64,000 bases of DNA. It comes from Haemaphysalis longicornis (taxonomy: Eukaryota; Arthropoda; Arachnida; Ixodida; Ixodidae). The DNA lies in NCBI GenBank assembly GCA_013339765.2, contig CM023449.1, positions 17,259,130-17,323,129 of the forward strand, in the 5' to 3' direction. The translations under genes and the position numbers were made by a program. This document shows positions 39,490 through 52,284 of this stretch, piece after piece (the first letter of the stretch is position 1; each line of letters begins with the position of its first letter). The notes below the pieces were generated by a model. It saw nothing but the letters and a program-made list of their open reading frames with translations, was not told the DNA's origin and did no database searches.

Positions 39490-39821
39490 ATGCCATGGAG
39501 TTTCATACTAATGCAGCGGACTAGCTCGATTTGCAGAGGCACAAGCGCACGCCACCATTGCCGGGCGAAGAACGTCCAGCAATTTTCGATTGAAGAACTC
39601 GACGACGTGTGAATAGCGTTACCTTCAGACACATTAAGCAAATTTATGATAAAAATTACGCATCAGCGATTCTTCTTTGAATACTAATTATGCACTGGGA
39701 TGCCGAATAAGTGATATGCTGATTTATGCTTACCAAGAGACAGTCTAAAGCACTTGTTCGCAAACAGAGGTCCACGAGCGCATTTCAGAGGTCCTCATAG
39801 CCCTCCCCGAAATTCTCTCTC

Positions 39822-39845
39822 TCCCCCCCCCCCCCCCCCCCCCCC
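39822..39845 (+). repeat. Poly-C run
   Basis: 24 C residues directly after a short CT run. The exact length in an assembly of such a tract is unreliable. Confidence 0.9.
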
Positions 39846-40900
39846 GCGCTATTCTTTTCTCCTATCCCAAACATTGGTGGAAATGAAATGAAGGTTGCTT
39901 CACAACATAACCCGCACATTTCATTTTTCCGGTAGAGCGAGTTGTAACGCTGGCTTTTTGCACAACACGCCAGCCATGCAGAACACGCCAGCCTTGCGTC
40001 CAGCCATGCAGAAAAGCCAGATACAGAAAAGGCAGGTATCGGTATTTAAGCTGACTATTAGCTGCAAGAACAAGTTGTTTGCCAATATAAGACGCATCAG
40101 AACAAAAAACTGGGCATTGAATTACGTATGTGGGAGACTTAATTTAGCTGAAAAGTGCAAGTTGTTTGACCTTTTGACACAGATATCAACATGTTCATCC
40201 TGAAAGGGGTCCCCGGCACATTCATGGTTGAGAACCACAGCTCTAAAGGATCGGTCGCTCGGAGCTGTAGCAGTTCGCGCACATGACTTAACTCCTGGCA
40301 TTATCTGAAATTCTTCTGATTAATTTCAGAAATCCCACTAGAAATCGCAAGCGATTTGCGCTTTAAATGCCTCTCGAATGGCACAACGGAAACCATGGGG
40401 CCCAGTCGTATTGTTTGAAGGGTTATACTTGCCATTGCGATTTCTTGCGTCCGGACACTGCTGCGAACGCGATTCTTCTTCGCCTCGGCAGGCGCGTGCA
40501 GCACGCACCTCACTGGCGCGTTCCCGTGGCCCTGAGCGAGCCGATCGGCTCAAAACAAGAAAAATGACGACGCCGGCATCGTCTACCATTGTGGTCTTAT
40601 CCGTGATGCTGCTCACTCGCCTTTTTCAAGTCCGTTTTTTTTTTTTTTTTACATTTCTTGCGAACGGCCAACGTACGCGATGTTCGTCTTGGCATATCCC
40701 CCCATTGCTCGTGCTGCCGCTGAGAATGACGATACGTTCTCGATGAATGACACACACCCAATCGGGAGATCGGTCAACCACTGATCATTGGCCGATGCCC
40801 TGATTGGGCATGTGCGATTCCCTAAAGAACATCATCATCATCACCCCCACGACGCATGTTCCAGTAGAGTTCCAGCTTCAGCCTCAGGAGCTAATTAAAG

Positions 40901-40902
<2 letters not shown>

Positions 40903-40979
<77 letters not shown>
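40903..40979 (+). repeat. (CT)n microsatellite with one interruption
   Basis: CT units are broken once by an extra C in the middle. Intergenic, no link to a gene. Confidence 0.95.
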
Positions 40980-40980
<1 letters not shown>

Positions 40981-41149
40981 GAGCTATAATCCATTGCTCG
41001 GACTCACCCGCTCCGGATGCGCTCCGGATGCCCCTCCTTGCCTAGCGCATTTTTTTTTTACCCAGTGAGACAGGGAGACTATATTTTTATTTGGCGAGTA
41101 AAAATCGCTTCCCCTGGGCCCCCTGGCCCGTCACCGTCGTCATATCCCT

Positions 41150-41494
41150 TCAGTTGTCTTCGGATGGCACAGCCGGGTAGGGCAAATCCTCTTGTAGCGC
41201 GTCCTCGCCTCGGCACACCTCCACTTCGTCGTCATCTGGTCCGGTGGCCGTCTCCACGTGTGGATCGTGAAGGGAAGGCCTAACAGATCCGTCGCCATCG
41301 CCTTCGACACGGTGGTCCCGGGCCTGTGGCGCGCCCGTCGCTAGACAGTGACGGCGACGACGAAGGCGGGAGCTCGTGCACTCACGAGTACGCCTGGACG
41401 ACGACGGGCGGTCGCCGCGAGGCACGCGTCCACGTATATTCGGAATTTTTTTGACTAAAGCCACTGCGCGAAGCTCATGCCCGGCCCTTCCCAC
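41150..41494 (-). CDS. GC-rich open frame of unknown status (114 codons)
   Basis: The frame is rich in Arg and Pro at its start and acidic at its end (GPDDDEVEV, then EDALQEDLPYPAVPSEDN), finishing in TGA. The area 41,080-41,580 is more GC-rich than the neighbourhood, which can keep a frame open by chance. No family is recognised, no splice signals are convincing, and a hAT-type MITE follows 100 bp upstream on this strand. It may be only a shadow. Confidence 0.15.
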   Translation of the reverse strand: MGRAGHELRAVALVKKIPNIRGRVPRGDRPSSSRRTRECTSSRLRRRRHCLATGAPQARDHRVEGDGDGSVRPSLHDPHVETATGPDDDEVEVCRGEDALQEDLPYPAVPSEDN

Positions 41495-41599
41495 TGGGAA
41501 CGCCGGGCTGTCGCCTTGGGCACGCGCTCACGTGCGCTCGGGGTTTCCCGTCTACGCCAAACGGATTTGTGCCGGCCCAAACAGCTCTGCTGTTGAAAG

Positions 41600-41866
41600 C
41601 ATTGGCGGATCCAGAGGGGGGGTCCAGATGTCCTGACCCCTCCCTCAATTTTTTAATTTGTACCCCCAAGATGACCCCCCAGGTCGTAGAAAAAGTCTAG
41701 TTGATATTTTTTTTCTATTTGTTGCGTTTTTGCTTGTCTGAAATATCGGTGAATAAAAAAGGGTCCTCCTCCTCATCATCATCATCATTACTGACAGAAG
41801 CTAACCCTTTTTTCATCCTCCATGAGCTGACCCCCCTCTCAGAAAAAAAACCTGGATCCGCCCCTG
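41600..41866 (+). mobile_element. hAT-type MITE with 8-bp target duplication
   Basis: The exact direct repeat GTTGAAAG occurs at 41592-41599 and 41867-41874. Just inside, the ends are CATTGGCGGATCCAG and, inverted, CAGGGGCGGATCCAG (13 of 15 match). An 8-bp duplication with CAGGGGCGG-type ends is typical of hAT elements. The 267-bp body is AT-rich in the middle and has no coding frame. Confidence 0.88.
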
Positions 41867-41999
41867 GTTGAAAGTGCACGACGGTTCTGCAGTGGCGGCA
41901 CCTTCACTGAACTAATCGTGAACTCAAGCAGATGTGCAGGCCAAACCGAGGAGTCCTAGAACTACTACTGCGATGGAGGGCGGCTCGCCAACCATAGCC

Positions 42000-44765
42000 T
42001 ACTTTATTACTGACTACAAAGAGAGACTGTGCCATTTGAGCTTGCCGCAAGTGAAGACTGCCAGACTAGACGGACAAAGCTTTGCTAAGGGACCGGGCAG
42101 CTGGACGGGTGGCGCCACCACTCGGCGCTCCCCTCGTCAGTGGAATGAGCCGGTGCATTGGACTAAACAGCCTCCCGTTGTTTTTGTCGTGTTTGCTTCG
42201 GTGCTTTGTATGTTTTGGTGGCGTTGTGAGCAGACATATGAGATGAAACGAAGTCTAGACAGATGTGTTGGGTTCTTAGATGCAGTAATGACTACGTAAA
42301 CTTGTCGACGGACGCGTCTAAATTTGGGTATCGGCTGCAATGGCATGAGCGCTTTTTGCAGCGATCTGCGCTTGGCTTCACCCGTTCTGAGTACGAATAA
42401 AACTACTATTATTAGTATTATTTTCTTCTTAAATGCACTAACAGCTACGCAAACTTATTGGGTGCTTGTAAGGTTGGGGAAGGGCTACATTGACACGAGC
42501 GCTTTTTGCAGCGCTCTGCGCCTGGCTCCGCGCGATCGGAGTAGGAATAAAACTATTAGCAATATTATAATTCATTTTTACCACTTTAAATTATCTTCAC
42601 TGGTTTCAATGACTACGGTTTCCACGCCAGCCTTAGCACTGGGATACCTCGATACGTGTGCTTTAAATAAAAAGGCACCTGCATACGAGATGGATTACCG
42701 ATTACCGTATAACCGTAGAAATGTTGCGGTAGATTACACTTTCTGTAACCGTGAGCTTTGTACCTTCGGTTTTGGTGAGCGACACTGTAACAGCATGAGA
42801 GCCTGAAAGCCGAAGTGGAAATCCCACGTTTGTGGTGGTCATTTTATCAAGAGCCAAAGTTATTCACCAACTCAACAGCCCAAGCTACAAACCATCCCTC
42901 CTCCCCTTCCCGTTTTACCCCCTGCGTAGAATAAAGGCTGGCATCGATAGTTAAAAAAATGTGGCAGTGTTAACGTCAGCCGGTGTTTTTTAATGCTGAA
43001 GTATTCTTTACAGAGTACCTGAAAATATCGTGTAATGCCTGGTGAAGACACCAAAAACACGCGATTAGTTGCCTCAGATATGAGTGCATGAGCCCGAGTC
43101 CTCCACCACAGGCACATTTCCGACAGGCTGGAAGAAGTTTAGATTTGGAGAGGAGGCATGGACGTTCAAAATTAAACAGCAAAATCATCTAGCCCTCCGT
43201 CTAATGATTATGATGGTTGAACACAAAGCTTTCTTCGTGCGAAATCGAATGGGCAATGGTCAAAGTCAAAGACACTGCGATCAAAAGACCAAACTGCGTG
43301 CTGGTCAAATTCGACGCTTAACTAGTCAAAGTTTAAATCCAGAAGGCAACCAAGGAAACCCATACGATAGAGCTTTGCGATAAACCATCATCGTCGTTAG
43401 AAGGAGGTGTGCATGATTTTTCAAGCGTAGGTGGCAGCTTGTAAACCGACCGCAGCATTCAGTTGTGAAGCTGAGTACAGGTTTCGGGCACCCTCCTGTC
43501 TTTCGTCCTTTAGCCACGCAGGAATTGGTTTTTGAAAAACCATTTACCAACTAGCCAGCAACCATTACAATTCTTGTAAAGCAATGCTTCTCCACGACAA
43601 GCAATAACGTTCTACTATCATGCGGTATTTATTCTATCAACGATTCCCGATGACTGTAGTAGGAGCATTTCTGTGAAATTAAACACGTTTCAGCCGTAGG
43701 TAATGAAGTTACGGAAGCGTCGTCCGTCACAATTTCTGTTTAGAGGTAAATCTTCGAAGACACAGCCCAACTTTGTCTTTCGCCTGTGCACGACGTCGAC
43801 GCCGTATCGTCATCAACTGCCCAAGGCCAGCGCCGCAGCATTCCTAGATCGGTTGCACACACCGGCTTTGTGGGAGCATTTAGCGGCAATATACTCCTCG
43901 ATTCGCGAAACTGCATGCAGGCATGAAAAAATTGCACGAAGCAACGAACTTTCACTTCCAGCTTGACTTCCAGCTTGGCGCATTGAGCGTCGTCTGCTAT
44001 TTGTAAATACCGAGTATGGGCAGTATGGGCGTAAATAACACACATGGCATGCCTCGTAAACGTCACATCCGCGCTCAAGATTTACTGATCTGAAAAATAC
44101 ACGTGGAGTTACGTACGTATTGCAAGCTGCGCCGCAGAAAAACGACAGAGAGCCATGCACAACTACGCTGCGCTGACCGCCACCGGCATTCCACTGACGA
44201 GCGGTTCGCCACGGCGCCACGGGCGGCGCTGTTCGCTGAAACGACGGTGGTGCCATACAACGGCCGCCCGGTCCCTGTAGCCACCACGCGTTTCGATTCT
44301 GTCGGGGCAGCACTGTAGCACTTATTGTACCGCGCAAGGCACAGCCTATAAGAATGTGAATTGGCTGCCAGGTTTCGAAAAATTACTGCAATAGTACTTT
44401 TGAAGGTCTTACTCGAATTGGTTTCAATGGCTGCAAAAACCAAAAGGCCATAGTTGGCTGCCTTTCAATTGGTGCCGCTGCGTCTAAAAACGCAAACGAA
44501 AACTTCAATTGAATTTCAATTGATTCCGTATGGAAAATTTTCAATTTGTCCCTGACGTTGCCTTTTCAAACCACCTCGTGAGCTTTTAGTTTTAGCACTG
44601 ATTAAGGGAATGTATGCAACAAACACTGCAGTACTGACAGCTGTTATACATTGTAAGGAGACCAGCGATGTCACATCAGGTCCATCCCAACATGTTAGAA
44701 CAAAACCCGAGGTTCAGCTAAAGACGGGAAACCGTCCTATGCTCGAGGAGAAGGGGAGTGCTACA
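42000..44765. other. Intergenic, no gene recognised
   Basis: Between 42,320 and 42,560 a block (gcatgagcgctttttgcagcg...gcgatctgcgcttggct...aataaaactatt) occurs twice about 150 bp apart with changes, a small tandem duplication. The rest shows only chance frames. Confidence 0.4.
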
Positions 44766-46106
44766 TTAGAGAGATGGATAGACAGGATCGCAATAATTTC
44801 GCCAGCCTGCACATGAAGCGAGCCGCGAATAAAGAGGGGCAAACTCCCTCCTCAGTATGTGCCTGGATGCACTGGGCAAGCAGGGCAGCAAGGGCGGCAT
44901 TACTGGAAGACTCCTGAATGGCCAGCCACTGGAGCCCCTCTCCATGCGCTGGTCTCTTGCCGAACTGCTGCGTATGACGACCAGCAGAAAACACTGCCAC
45001 AACTGAAAGGAAGACGGCCAGTTGCGGCGAGTCCTTCTCTGCTGCCTAAACTGCAGCCAAAGCATAACGTGCAGTGCACAACACGCTTGTCTATAACAAT
45101 GTGTTTGGCTCTTCAACTTGTTTCTCCTGAGAACTGAGCGAACAAACTTTAAACAATACGTTGACAAAATTGTGAACTCACACATCACAATGCCGCTGCA
45201 GTAGTTTGCTTCAAATTTTTTCTGGGCGAGGCAGGATATGGCTGTAGGCACAAAAGCTTTGTCATAGACAAGCGTGTTGCCCTCTGTACGTGAAGCCTGC
45301 GCAAGAGTCCTTCTGAGAGGCCTTATGAGCGAGTTTTCAGCATCCCGTGCTGATGTCTGAGGTGGCACTGCAGGCTCAAGCAGCTGACAAGTGCATTTAC
45401 TGGCTTGTTGGCTCCCGTATACGGCCCCACACGCTCTCCCTGAGCACTTGAAGCAGGTTTGTAGCCGCCTTCTGCAACATCTTACAGCGGGACTGTCATG
45501 TGAGGGGCTCCTGCTTGACGAAGCACGCAGTGAACCACGGCATGAAAAGGCCCTTTAGAATCACTTTAATGCACCGGATGTCTTGCAAGCAGTGATGCTC
45601 AGGCTACAGAGACAAGACCAAGTACTGGGCAGCCAGCAGTACTGATGCGGAACATTTTCACACACCGTATGCCACATAAATAATGTATGCAGCCTTGCTT
45701 CGACGCCCCTGAAAATTTAAAGCGGCAAGTTGGGCTACTCGTCCGGTGCTTGTGAACGTGCAATACTCGAGTTCTATCACTGCAGCACACAGACCTCTGA
45801 TGGCAAGATTTCGTAATCGGGCATTGGACTTCACCACTGAACGCCAAAGGACATTCAATTTCAGTGCTTAGAGTTTAAGTTTTGCCAAAACACAGCTGGT
45901 GTGTACGAAGTGGCCATGGCCAGTTCCAGACGTGGAATGCCATCTAGCAGGGTTGAAAATGCGCCACAAGCATTCTCCATTCGTATCCTAAAGCCAAGCA
46001 GTATAAAGACACCAGCTCTCTTTGCTCCACACTCACGAACAAGCACATGATCCCCTTCGGGTGGACAGCAGATTAGATATGCACAGTGCCAGGCAAGCTG
46101 TGCCAA
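44766..46106 (-). pseudogene. Unrecognised broken coding-like region
   Basis: Several consecutive minus-strand frames have protein-like composition: LLGFRIRMENACGAFSTLLD with LDGIPRLELAMATSYTPAVF (45861-46106), ARLRNLAIRGLCAAVIELEY (45658-45858), and a 200-codon frame at 44766-45368. They are split by stops and frame changes. I do not recognise the family. Part of the 200-codon frame (around EGNTLVYDKAF) shares sequence with the inside of the DNA element at 48495-49245, so at least that piece is repeat-derived. It could be a dead retrocopy or a mosaic of repeats. Confidence 0.25.
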
Positions 46107-48494
46107 ACGAGGCCAAGGCTCTTTTCGAGTACGATGAACAATAGCTGACTAATGAAGACTGCTGGGCCAGTTAGTTCACAATCTCAAATTTCATCAACAA
46201 GTCTCGATGACCTGCTGTCAACCCTGCGAGGGGCCACCCCTGCTAGACAGAAAACACACCACGATAAACCTTTCAGACACTGAATAAACCTGAAGTACAC
46301 GACTCAGACTCATTTCCACAGTCAGTGCTCAGTACTGGGCGTGAAAATTGGGTATCGAATAAGAACCTGCATCTGTGTGTCGATGTTTACCAAGCTGAAC
46401 AGAGCAATTAATTTGCTTGGCTTTCATTGTGCCGATTACCCCATAATAATTTCCAACTTGCCTTCACTCAACAAGGCTTGCTGTAGTTTGATATGCTTTG
46501 CTTTGGCCATTTTTTTCCATGCCACGAAAAATGCCCATGTACAACTGTTATTTCTGATCTTTTACAATGTGTGGTTCATGAAGCTTTTGCAAATGAATAA
46601 CTGGTGTTTCAGGCTAGGTGCCTCGCTTAATTGTCTTGGATGTTTCATTTGCCCCTTAAACTAAGTGCTGTGTTTATCTTGTGCCTTTTGTTTGCTACAA
46701 AGTCTGATTTTGTCCATTTGTGGGCTGCTAACTGTGCACTTTGAGTCTGAGATTCGCATTTGAGGACATAAGCATGCATGCGGCAATAAAATGGGCCCTC
46801 GTGCATAAAAGAAAATGCTGGGCTCTCTGTATCCAAAACTGAAAGAAAACAAAAAATCATGCACATCTCCGTCTAACGACAACAATGGTTGAATCCTAAG
46901 CTTTCTCGTGACAGATTCTTTGGTTGTCATCCGAGTTTAGACCGAGCTTCGATTATGTCAAAATTGAGCAATCGTACAGACACCAGCTTCACAGCTTGAG
47001 GGACCAAGTTCGATTCCAGCCAGGGAAAGAGTCTTTTTCTTTCACCTCACTCACGATCATTCATGCTCATCGTCGGAGAAAGTTGGCTTTCCTGCAGGGC
47101 GTTTTCACGTTACGGAAACCATCAGTGAGAACACTTAAGCTTTGCTTTAAAAGAACTGACACTGTGCTTACACAGATGTCTTGTTACAGGTGCTCACACA
47201 AATGTCTGATGTCACACCAGATATAAGGCCCCTCAAAACCCTGCGCAAGCACATTTGAAGTCATCGCCTTAGATAGCAATAACGCATTGTTACAGTACCA
47301 TGGTTACAACAATAACTGCATGTAGTGGCAACGAAGACCCGAGGCGCCGGCCTTGCTCCTTCAAGAAATAGCGGCTCCTTCGTTCACTCGTCTGTACCAT
47401 GTGAGCGTCTGTTTAGTCTTTTTAGCCCACCTGGACACACGTACGTGACATTGTCCTAAAATGTGAGAATATGATTTCGACTCCTCCGTGTTGAAGATGT
47501 GATAGCGAGAAAAAGCACTTCAAACTTAAAAACTGGTCTTATCCTCTCATATTCTTCCTGTAAACCGCACGAACTGATTAAATAATCAATGGATTAATGC
47601 CTGCCAATTACACGGATTAAAATTTTTAATGGATGCCCGGCCCTACTGGAGAGACAAATATCCCCTGGATGGCACGGCCTGGTCGCCACCTCACAACTCT
47701 AGTAGGTTTGTTCATCCATCCATCAAGTGGGATGATATACGAGACACCCTTGCCCTGCCAGCAAATTATAATGGGTTGAAAAATTTAATACTAAATTACG
47801 TTTTGTGTGCTATGTACAAAAGTGAGCTATTAGACAATATCAAAAATCAATCCTTTCTTTATTTTAACATTCGTTTTGTGTTGATGCACAGTGTTTGCAC
47901 AGTCGCAGTGAGACGTGTACGTGGAAGTGCAAGGCATATGTATCATATCTCCTGCATGCAGCCGAGAGCGGTATTTCGTCTGCGCGCGATCAGCAGCAGC
48001 ACACGATTTCAATACTGGTGCGCGTTTATTTCCTGGAGTTGGGCGTTGTTAATAGGTATCCTTCATTTACCCGTCGCGGATGGTCCGCGGGCAGTCCGAG
48101 GACTGCGTTCGGACCAGAAGTCCCGTACGAATACATGGGAAAATCGAGCGCCGGATCGAGTGCCGGACAGTCTGCGGACGATCCGGGCCTGATAATGGAG
48201 GAGACCGAGTGTTGCGATTGATCGGAGGGGTAAAAGTCTGGACGATCACGAGGATCGTGGTACGTAAAGAAAACTCCCAGAATGACACTGAGCGCACTAT
48301 ATCAACAACAAACAGTCGAAACGTGTCACCGTGAATCGATAAGCGTTATTTATTTTTTCAGTTCAGTTCCGGTTCGGGTTCAGTGTGCAAAAAAAAAAAA
48401 ATCTGTTCGAAATCAGTTCCGGTAAAAATACTGGTTCGATTCCAGTTTCGATTGGTTCCAGTTCGACACCGTGATATATATATATATATACATA
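46107..48494. other. Intergenic, repeat traces only
   Basis: 46,865-46,945 resembles 52,980-53,050 (ctaacgacaacaatggttg...gtcatccgagtttag), a dispersed repeat. 48,350-48,470 is rich in ggttc units. No coding frame with a family match is seen. Confidence 0.4.
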
Positions 48495-49245
48495 TACAGT
48501 CGAGTCCACTTATAACAATACCGTTTATAACACCATATCGGATATAACGATGAACAGCTATGGCACCGTCAACTTTTGTATTCTTTCTATGGTAAAATAA
48601 ACCGCTTATTGCAATGCTCCAGTGCCACGATATCGGATATAACGATTGAATCCGGTTATATTGTGCACCAAAAGTGCAGCAATGACGACTCTAATGACGC
48701 GGTTGTGCAGCCTACTCAGGTAGTGTCTTTGCAAGAGGCCCAATGCGTGGCACAGTCCCTCGGGGACTTTTTTTTCCGCCAAGGACATTTACCTTAGCTA
48801 TGTGAAGCACCTATAGTTGCTCTTGAAAAAGATTTGCGCTAGCTTCACACGCGGCAAACAAAGGTGACCGACGGTGGCTTCTTTTCCGCAAATTCGTAGT
48901 AGTAGTACAGAGGGCAACACCCTTGTCTATAACACAGGTTTTGCACCCAAAGCCTTATCTTGCCTCGGCCGAAAAACATTTGAAGAAAACTATTGTGTAA
49001 TTATTAAGTCTTGACCATATATTTTGACCTCATCGTTATTTTGTGACAAGTTTGGGTCCGCAGTTTTGAGAGGTAACCAGTTCAAGTTGAACCCAGTGTT
49101 ACAGACAAGGGTGTTGCGCACTGTACGATCTTGCTGGCATGCGAATAAAATGTTTTGAGCTCTGCTACGTCTTTTTATTTTGCAACCCGCTTATAATAAT
49201 TATCGGTTATAACGACTTGGATATTGTTATAAGTGGACTAGACTG
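48495..49245 (+). mobile_element. pogo/Tigger-like DNA element with transposase-tail remnant
   Basis: The left end CAGTCGAGTCCACTTATAAC and the right end's complement match as terminal inverted repeats. TA precedes the left end; the right flank reads TGTA, so the duplication is blurred. Inside, a plus-strand frame near 48,650-48,797 reads VSLQEAQCVAQSLGDFFFRQ, like the EA-x-x-x-x-x-LR-x-FL helix near the end of Tigger transposases. No catalytic domain remains. Confidence 0.75.
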
Positions 49246-49305
49246 TGTATATATATATACATACATACACACATATACATGTATATACATATATATATAT
49301 ATATA
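49246..49305 (+). repeat. TA/CA-rich tract between two DNA elements
   Basis: The stretch from tgtatatatatatacatacatac to atatatatatatata links the element ending at 49245 with the one starting at 49306. A similar short TA run precedes 48495. Such tracts offer many TA target sites. Confidence 0.85.
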
Positions 49306-50009
49306 CCGTATTTACTCGTGCAATGAACGCATTTTTTTTTCACGTAAAACAGAAAAAGTTGGGGGTGCGCTTATTATGCGGGGTAGTTTTCAGGAAACTT
49401 TTTTGAGTCACAAAAGAAAGCCACAACGAAAAAAAATAATGCATTAGATAACCTACATTTCGCAGTAAATATATGCGTACATAATTAGTAAACAAACAGC
49501 GTTTTTATGGAACTACACTCGCCTTGGTTTGTCAAGACTTCACTTCATCAATTCCTAAATACCTATACCGGCAGGGCGGCTCCCATACTGAACTGCATAC
49601 CCCAGCGTCTAACTTAAAACTGGCCGTGTAACTGCCATTTCGACCCATCGCCGACTGAAAGGTGCAAGACAAGCAGAAAAGCAAGTAAGTACTACACTAT
49701 CACGAAAAGAAGTAGGGCTAGACGCTCAGCGGACTGAGCCGACTGAGCGTCGTCGTGACTGGCTGTCCCACGACACCGCACCAGAGTGTTTGTCCGCTTT
49801 TACTCCGAGAGATGGCTCTAGGTTACATGCACGATCATCATCAGCGGAAGCGAGTGAAGAGGGGAAGCTACAGTACGGCCATTTGTGGGACTCCAGGGTT
49901 GAAAAGTTGGGGGTGTGTTTATTACTCGGGGAAAAAAGAAACCTAATTTTGACGACTGAAGTTGGGGTGTGTTCATATGCGAATGCGCTCATTACGCGAG
50001 TAAATACGG
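49306..50009 (+). mobile_element. TA-flanked DNA element with CCGTATTTACTCG ends
   Basis: Inverted ends CCGTATTTACTCG and CGAGTAAATACGG enclose about 704 bp, with TA on each side. The subterminal parts (gcgcttattatgcg and gcgctcattacgcg) are also partly inverted copies. No coding frame is recognised. It begins right at the end of a TA-rich tract that also borders the element at 48495-49245. Confidence 0.72.
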
Positions 50010-52109
50010 TACATGCATATACACTTGCCCTGACAAAGGCAAGTAAGTCTCCTTGCTGAAACGTTACCCAACAGTCATGGTCGCTGCCTTTTCTCTATAG
50101 ACACATACACACATGAATAATGTTCACATACTATGGCAAGGAGAGAACATTAGAAATGGCAACTTCTGCACCAAAGGGGGGTATCTGAAACTATTCATCA
50201 CATTCTGTGGTGAAATCCGAGCTTCCCATTCAGTGGCACCTGGATAAAAAAAGATGGTGCCGTAAAAGCATGCAAATTTAATATTCCTGAAGAGCAGCTC
50301 TTCACCGTTTTCGACCCTCCCGGGTGACAGTTTATGCTGCAGTATTCCTAGCAATGTCCGTGCCCCGCAAATATGGCATAATACTGAACTATACGAGTGA
50401 AGGATGAGCAGCCAATAAACCGGTGCACGCCCATCCAGGTTTTAAACCCCACAAACGAAAGACAGTGCCCCTTTTCGAAACAATGTCAAGCAGGAACATA
50501 AAAAATACAAAAAGCACTGAAGTTGCTATGTGTAACAAGACAAAGTAATTACACTGACATTCACTCCATGTGGAACACATTCCCAAACAAACAATTTGAC
50601 ATTATATGCAGCACCATGGATAATTTCAAAGGGTAGCGTTAAAAGAGGAGGTATTGAATACCAAAATCTACATGACTGATTTGTTCAAATTACAAAGGAA
50701 AACAAGGCAATACCGTTTGATGTCTCCCATAATACAACTGTTTTCTGACAGCGCTTTGTAGCACAATGATTAAATACTTTTTCTTTAGCATGCCAGCATT
50801 ATGCTGTTTCGCGATCTATGTACTGTGATAAAAAACTCATTAAAAAGTAGGCCCATGATAAAAAAATCACAAAAACGTGATTGTCATTACACGGCATCTA
50901 GTCTAAAACAATGATCACTTAAACAATTTCTAACAATCAACGATAAATAAAATCTCAACACGCTTCATCAGCTCAACAAGAGAGTAAAAACACCAGCATG
51001 CATTCTGAAAAACTGCACTACTTCTAGAGTATTCACATTGTACAAAAATATGCGAGAATGGTAGTAAAACACGTCCCCGACGGCTTCAGTCAAAATTGAA
51101 CTGCCGTCATGCTACATCAGCAGGAGTGATTTAGTTTTCCTTAAAAGAAAAAAAGCTAGCATAGAAAAATAGCGAACAGTGCATTTTGGATTCTATGCCA
51201 CGTGCGACATCACATACCTCGACAGAACAATGAATTACACGACATTTTGTTGAGGCCACAAGTGCCAAAGCAAGAGGACAAGGAAGTTTGTACCTGCAGT
51301 CATTGAGAGTATGAGCAAAGTAGTCACCTAAAAGCAACGACACTGTTCTCAGGTACTTCTCTGTGCACAGTAGAGATTGCACAACGTTCACATTTGTCTT
51401 CCAAACAAACCATGCAAAGTTTGTGACTCCATGTAAAAAGGAAACAGGCATAAGTCCCCTGTACTAGATGATATCCAGGGTGGTTGCTTGAACTATGTGT
51501 ACACCTGGTGGGTCAATACACAACAAGCTGAGCACCATTCACACTGTCAACACCTTTAGAGAGCTGCGTTTCTGCACACGACTCCAATGCACCTTTCATT
51601 ACTGGTTCATGAAGCAATGCTTTTGTTTTCTCGAAGTTAAAGGCAAACTCGCATTGCCCTCGACTCTACACGTCAGCTGCCAAGGGCACACACTTTAACC
51701 CCAGATTCTAGTTCGAGATATGCAAAACAAAGAAGGGTCTACGAGAGGTAAAAAGAAATAAACCAAGAGAAATAATCTCACGAAAATGGGAAGCACGTGA
51801 TTTTTTTTTTTAACTCCGCCGCCTTCAAGAGCGGACTCACTTGCACCTTGTTTACACCGGAGTGACCCCTCAAGAGCGGACTCACTTGCACCTTGTTTAA
51901 ACCGGAGTGACCCCGAGTGCACCATTGCGGGCCGAGCAAAAATGTGGGCTTGGTAGTGGCTGTCGTCACACGAAATGGTTGCCATACACACAGCGACGAG
52001 GCCTTGGACGAGTGTAGGGTGTGGTACCACCCCCCTCTTGGCCTGGCAAGGCTTACCGCATGCACTAGATTACCGTACCGATACCGGCTGTGTGAACCGA
52101 CCCTCCCCC
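50010..52109. other. Downstream of SLC38A9; probable 3' untranslated region and intergenic DNA
   Basis: AT-rich and without recognised elements. A short direct repeat (caagagcggactcacttgcaccttgttta) occurs twice at 51,827-51,900. A 3' untranslated region of SLC38A9 should begin here at 52,109, but its end cannot be set. Confidence 0.4.
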
Positions 52110-52284
52110 TCAGAGGTAGGGCAGTAGGAACTGGGAGAAAATGTTGGCCACCCCGAGCAGGACGATGAAGCTGTGCACCAGGGCTGTGGGGACGGTCAGC
52201 TGTTGGCGCCGCCGTAGGGCGATCATGTAGATGATGCAGGGCAGGGAGAATATGTACACCAGGCCTGAAAGGGCGCCACAGTAC
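52110..52284 (-). CDS. SLC38A9: SLC38A9 last exon with stop
   Basis: The acceptor cttgcag|G opens 175 bp of coding sequence ending in TGA at 52110-52112. It encodes YCGALSGLVYIFSLP, a basic cytoplasmic loop (RRRQQ) and the final helix ending LGVANIFSQF. A 5.9-kb intron full of repeats separates it from exon C. No convincing poly(A) signal lies close downstream; an ATTAAA on the minus strand near 50,280 is the nearest I noticed. Confidence 0.9.
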
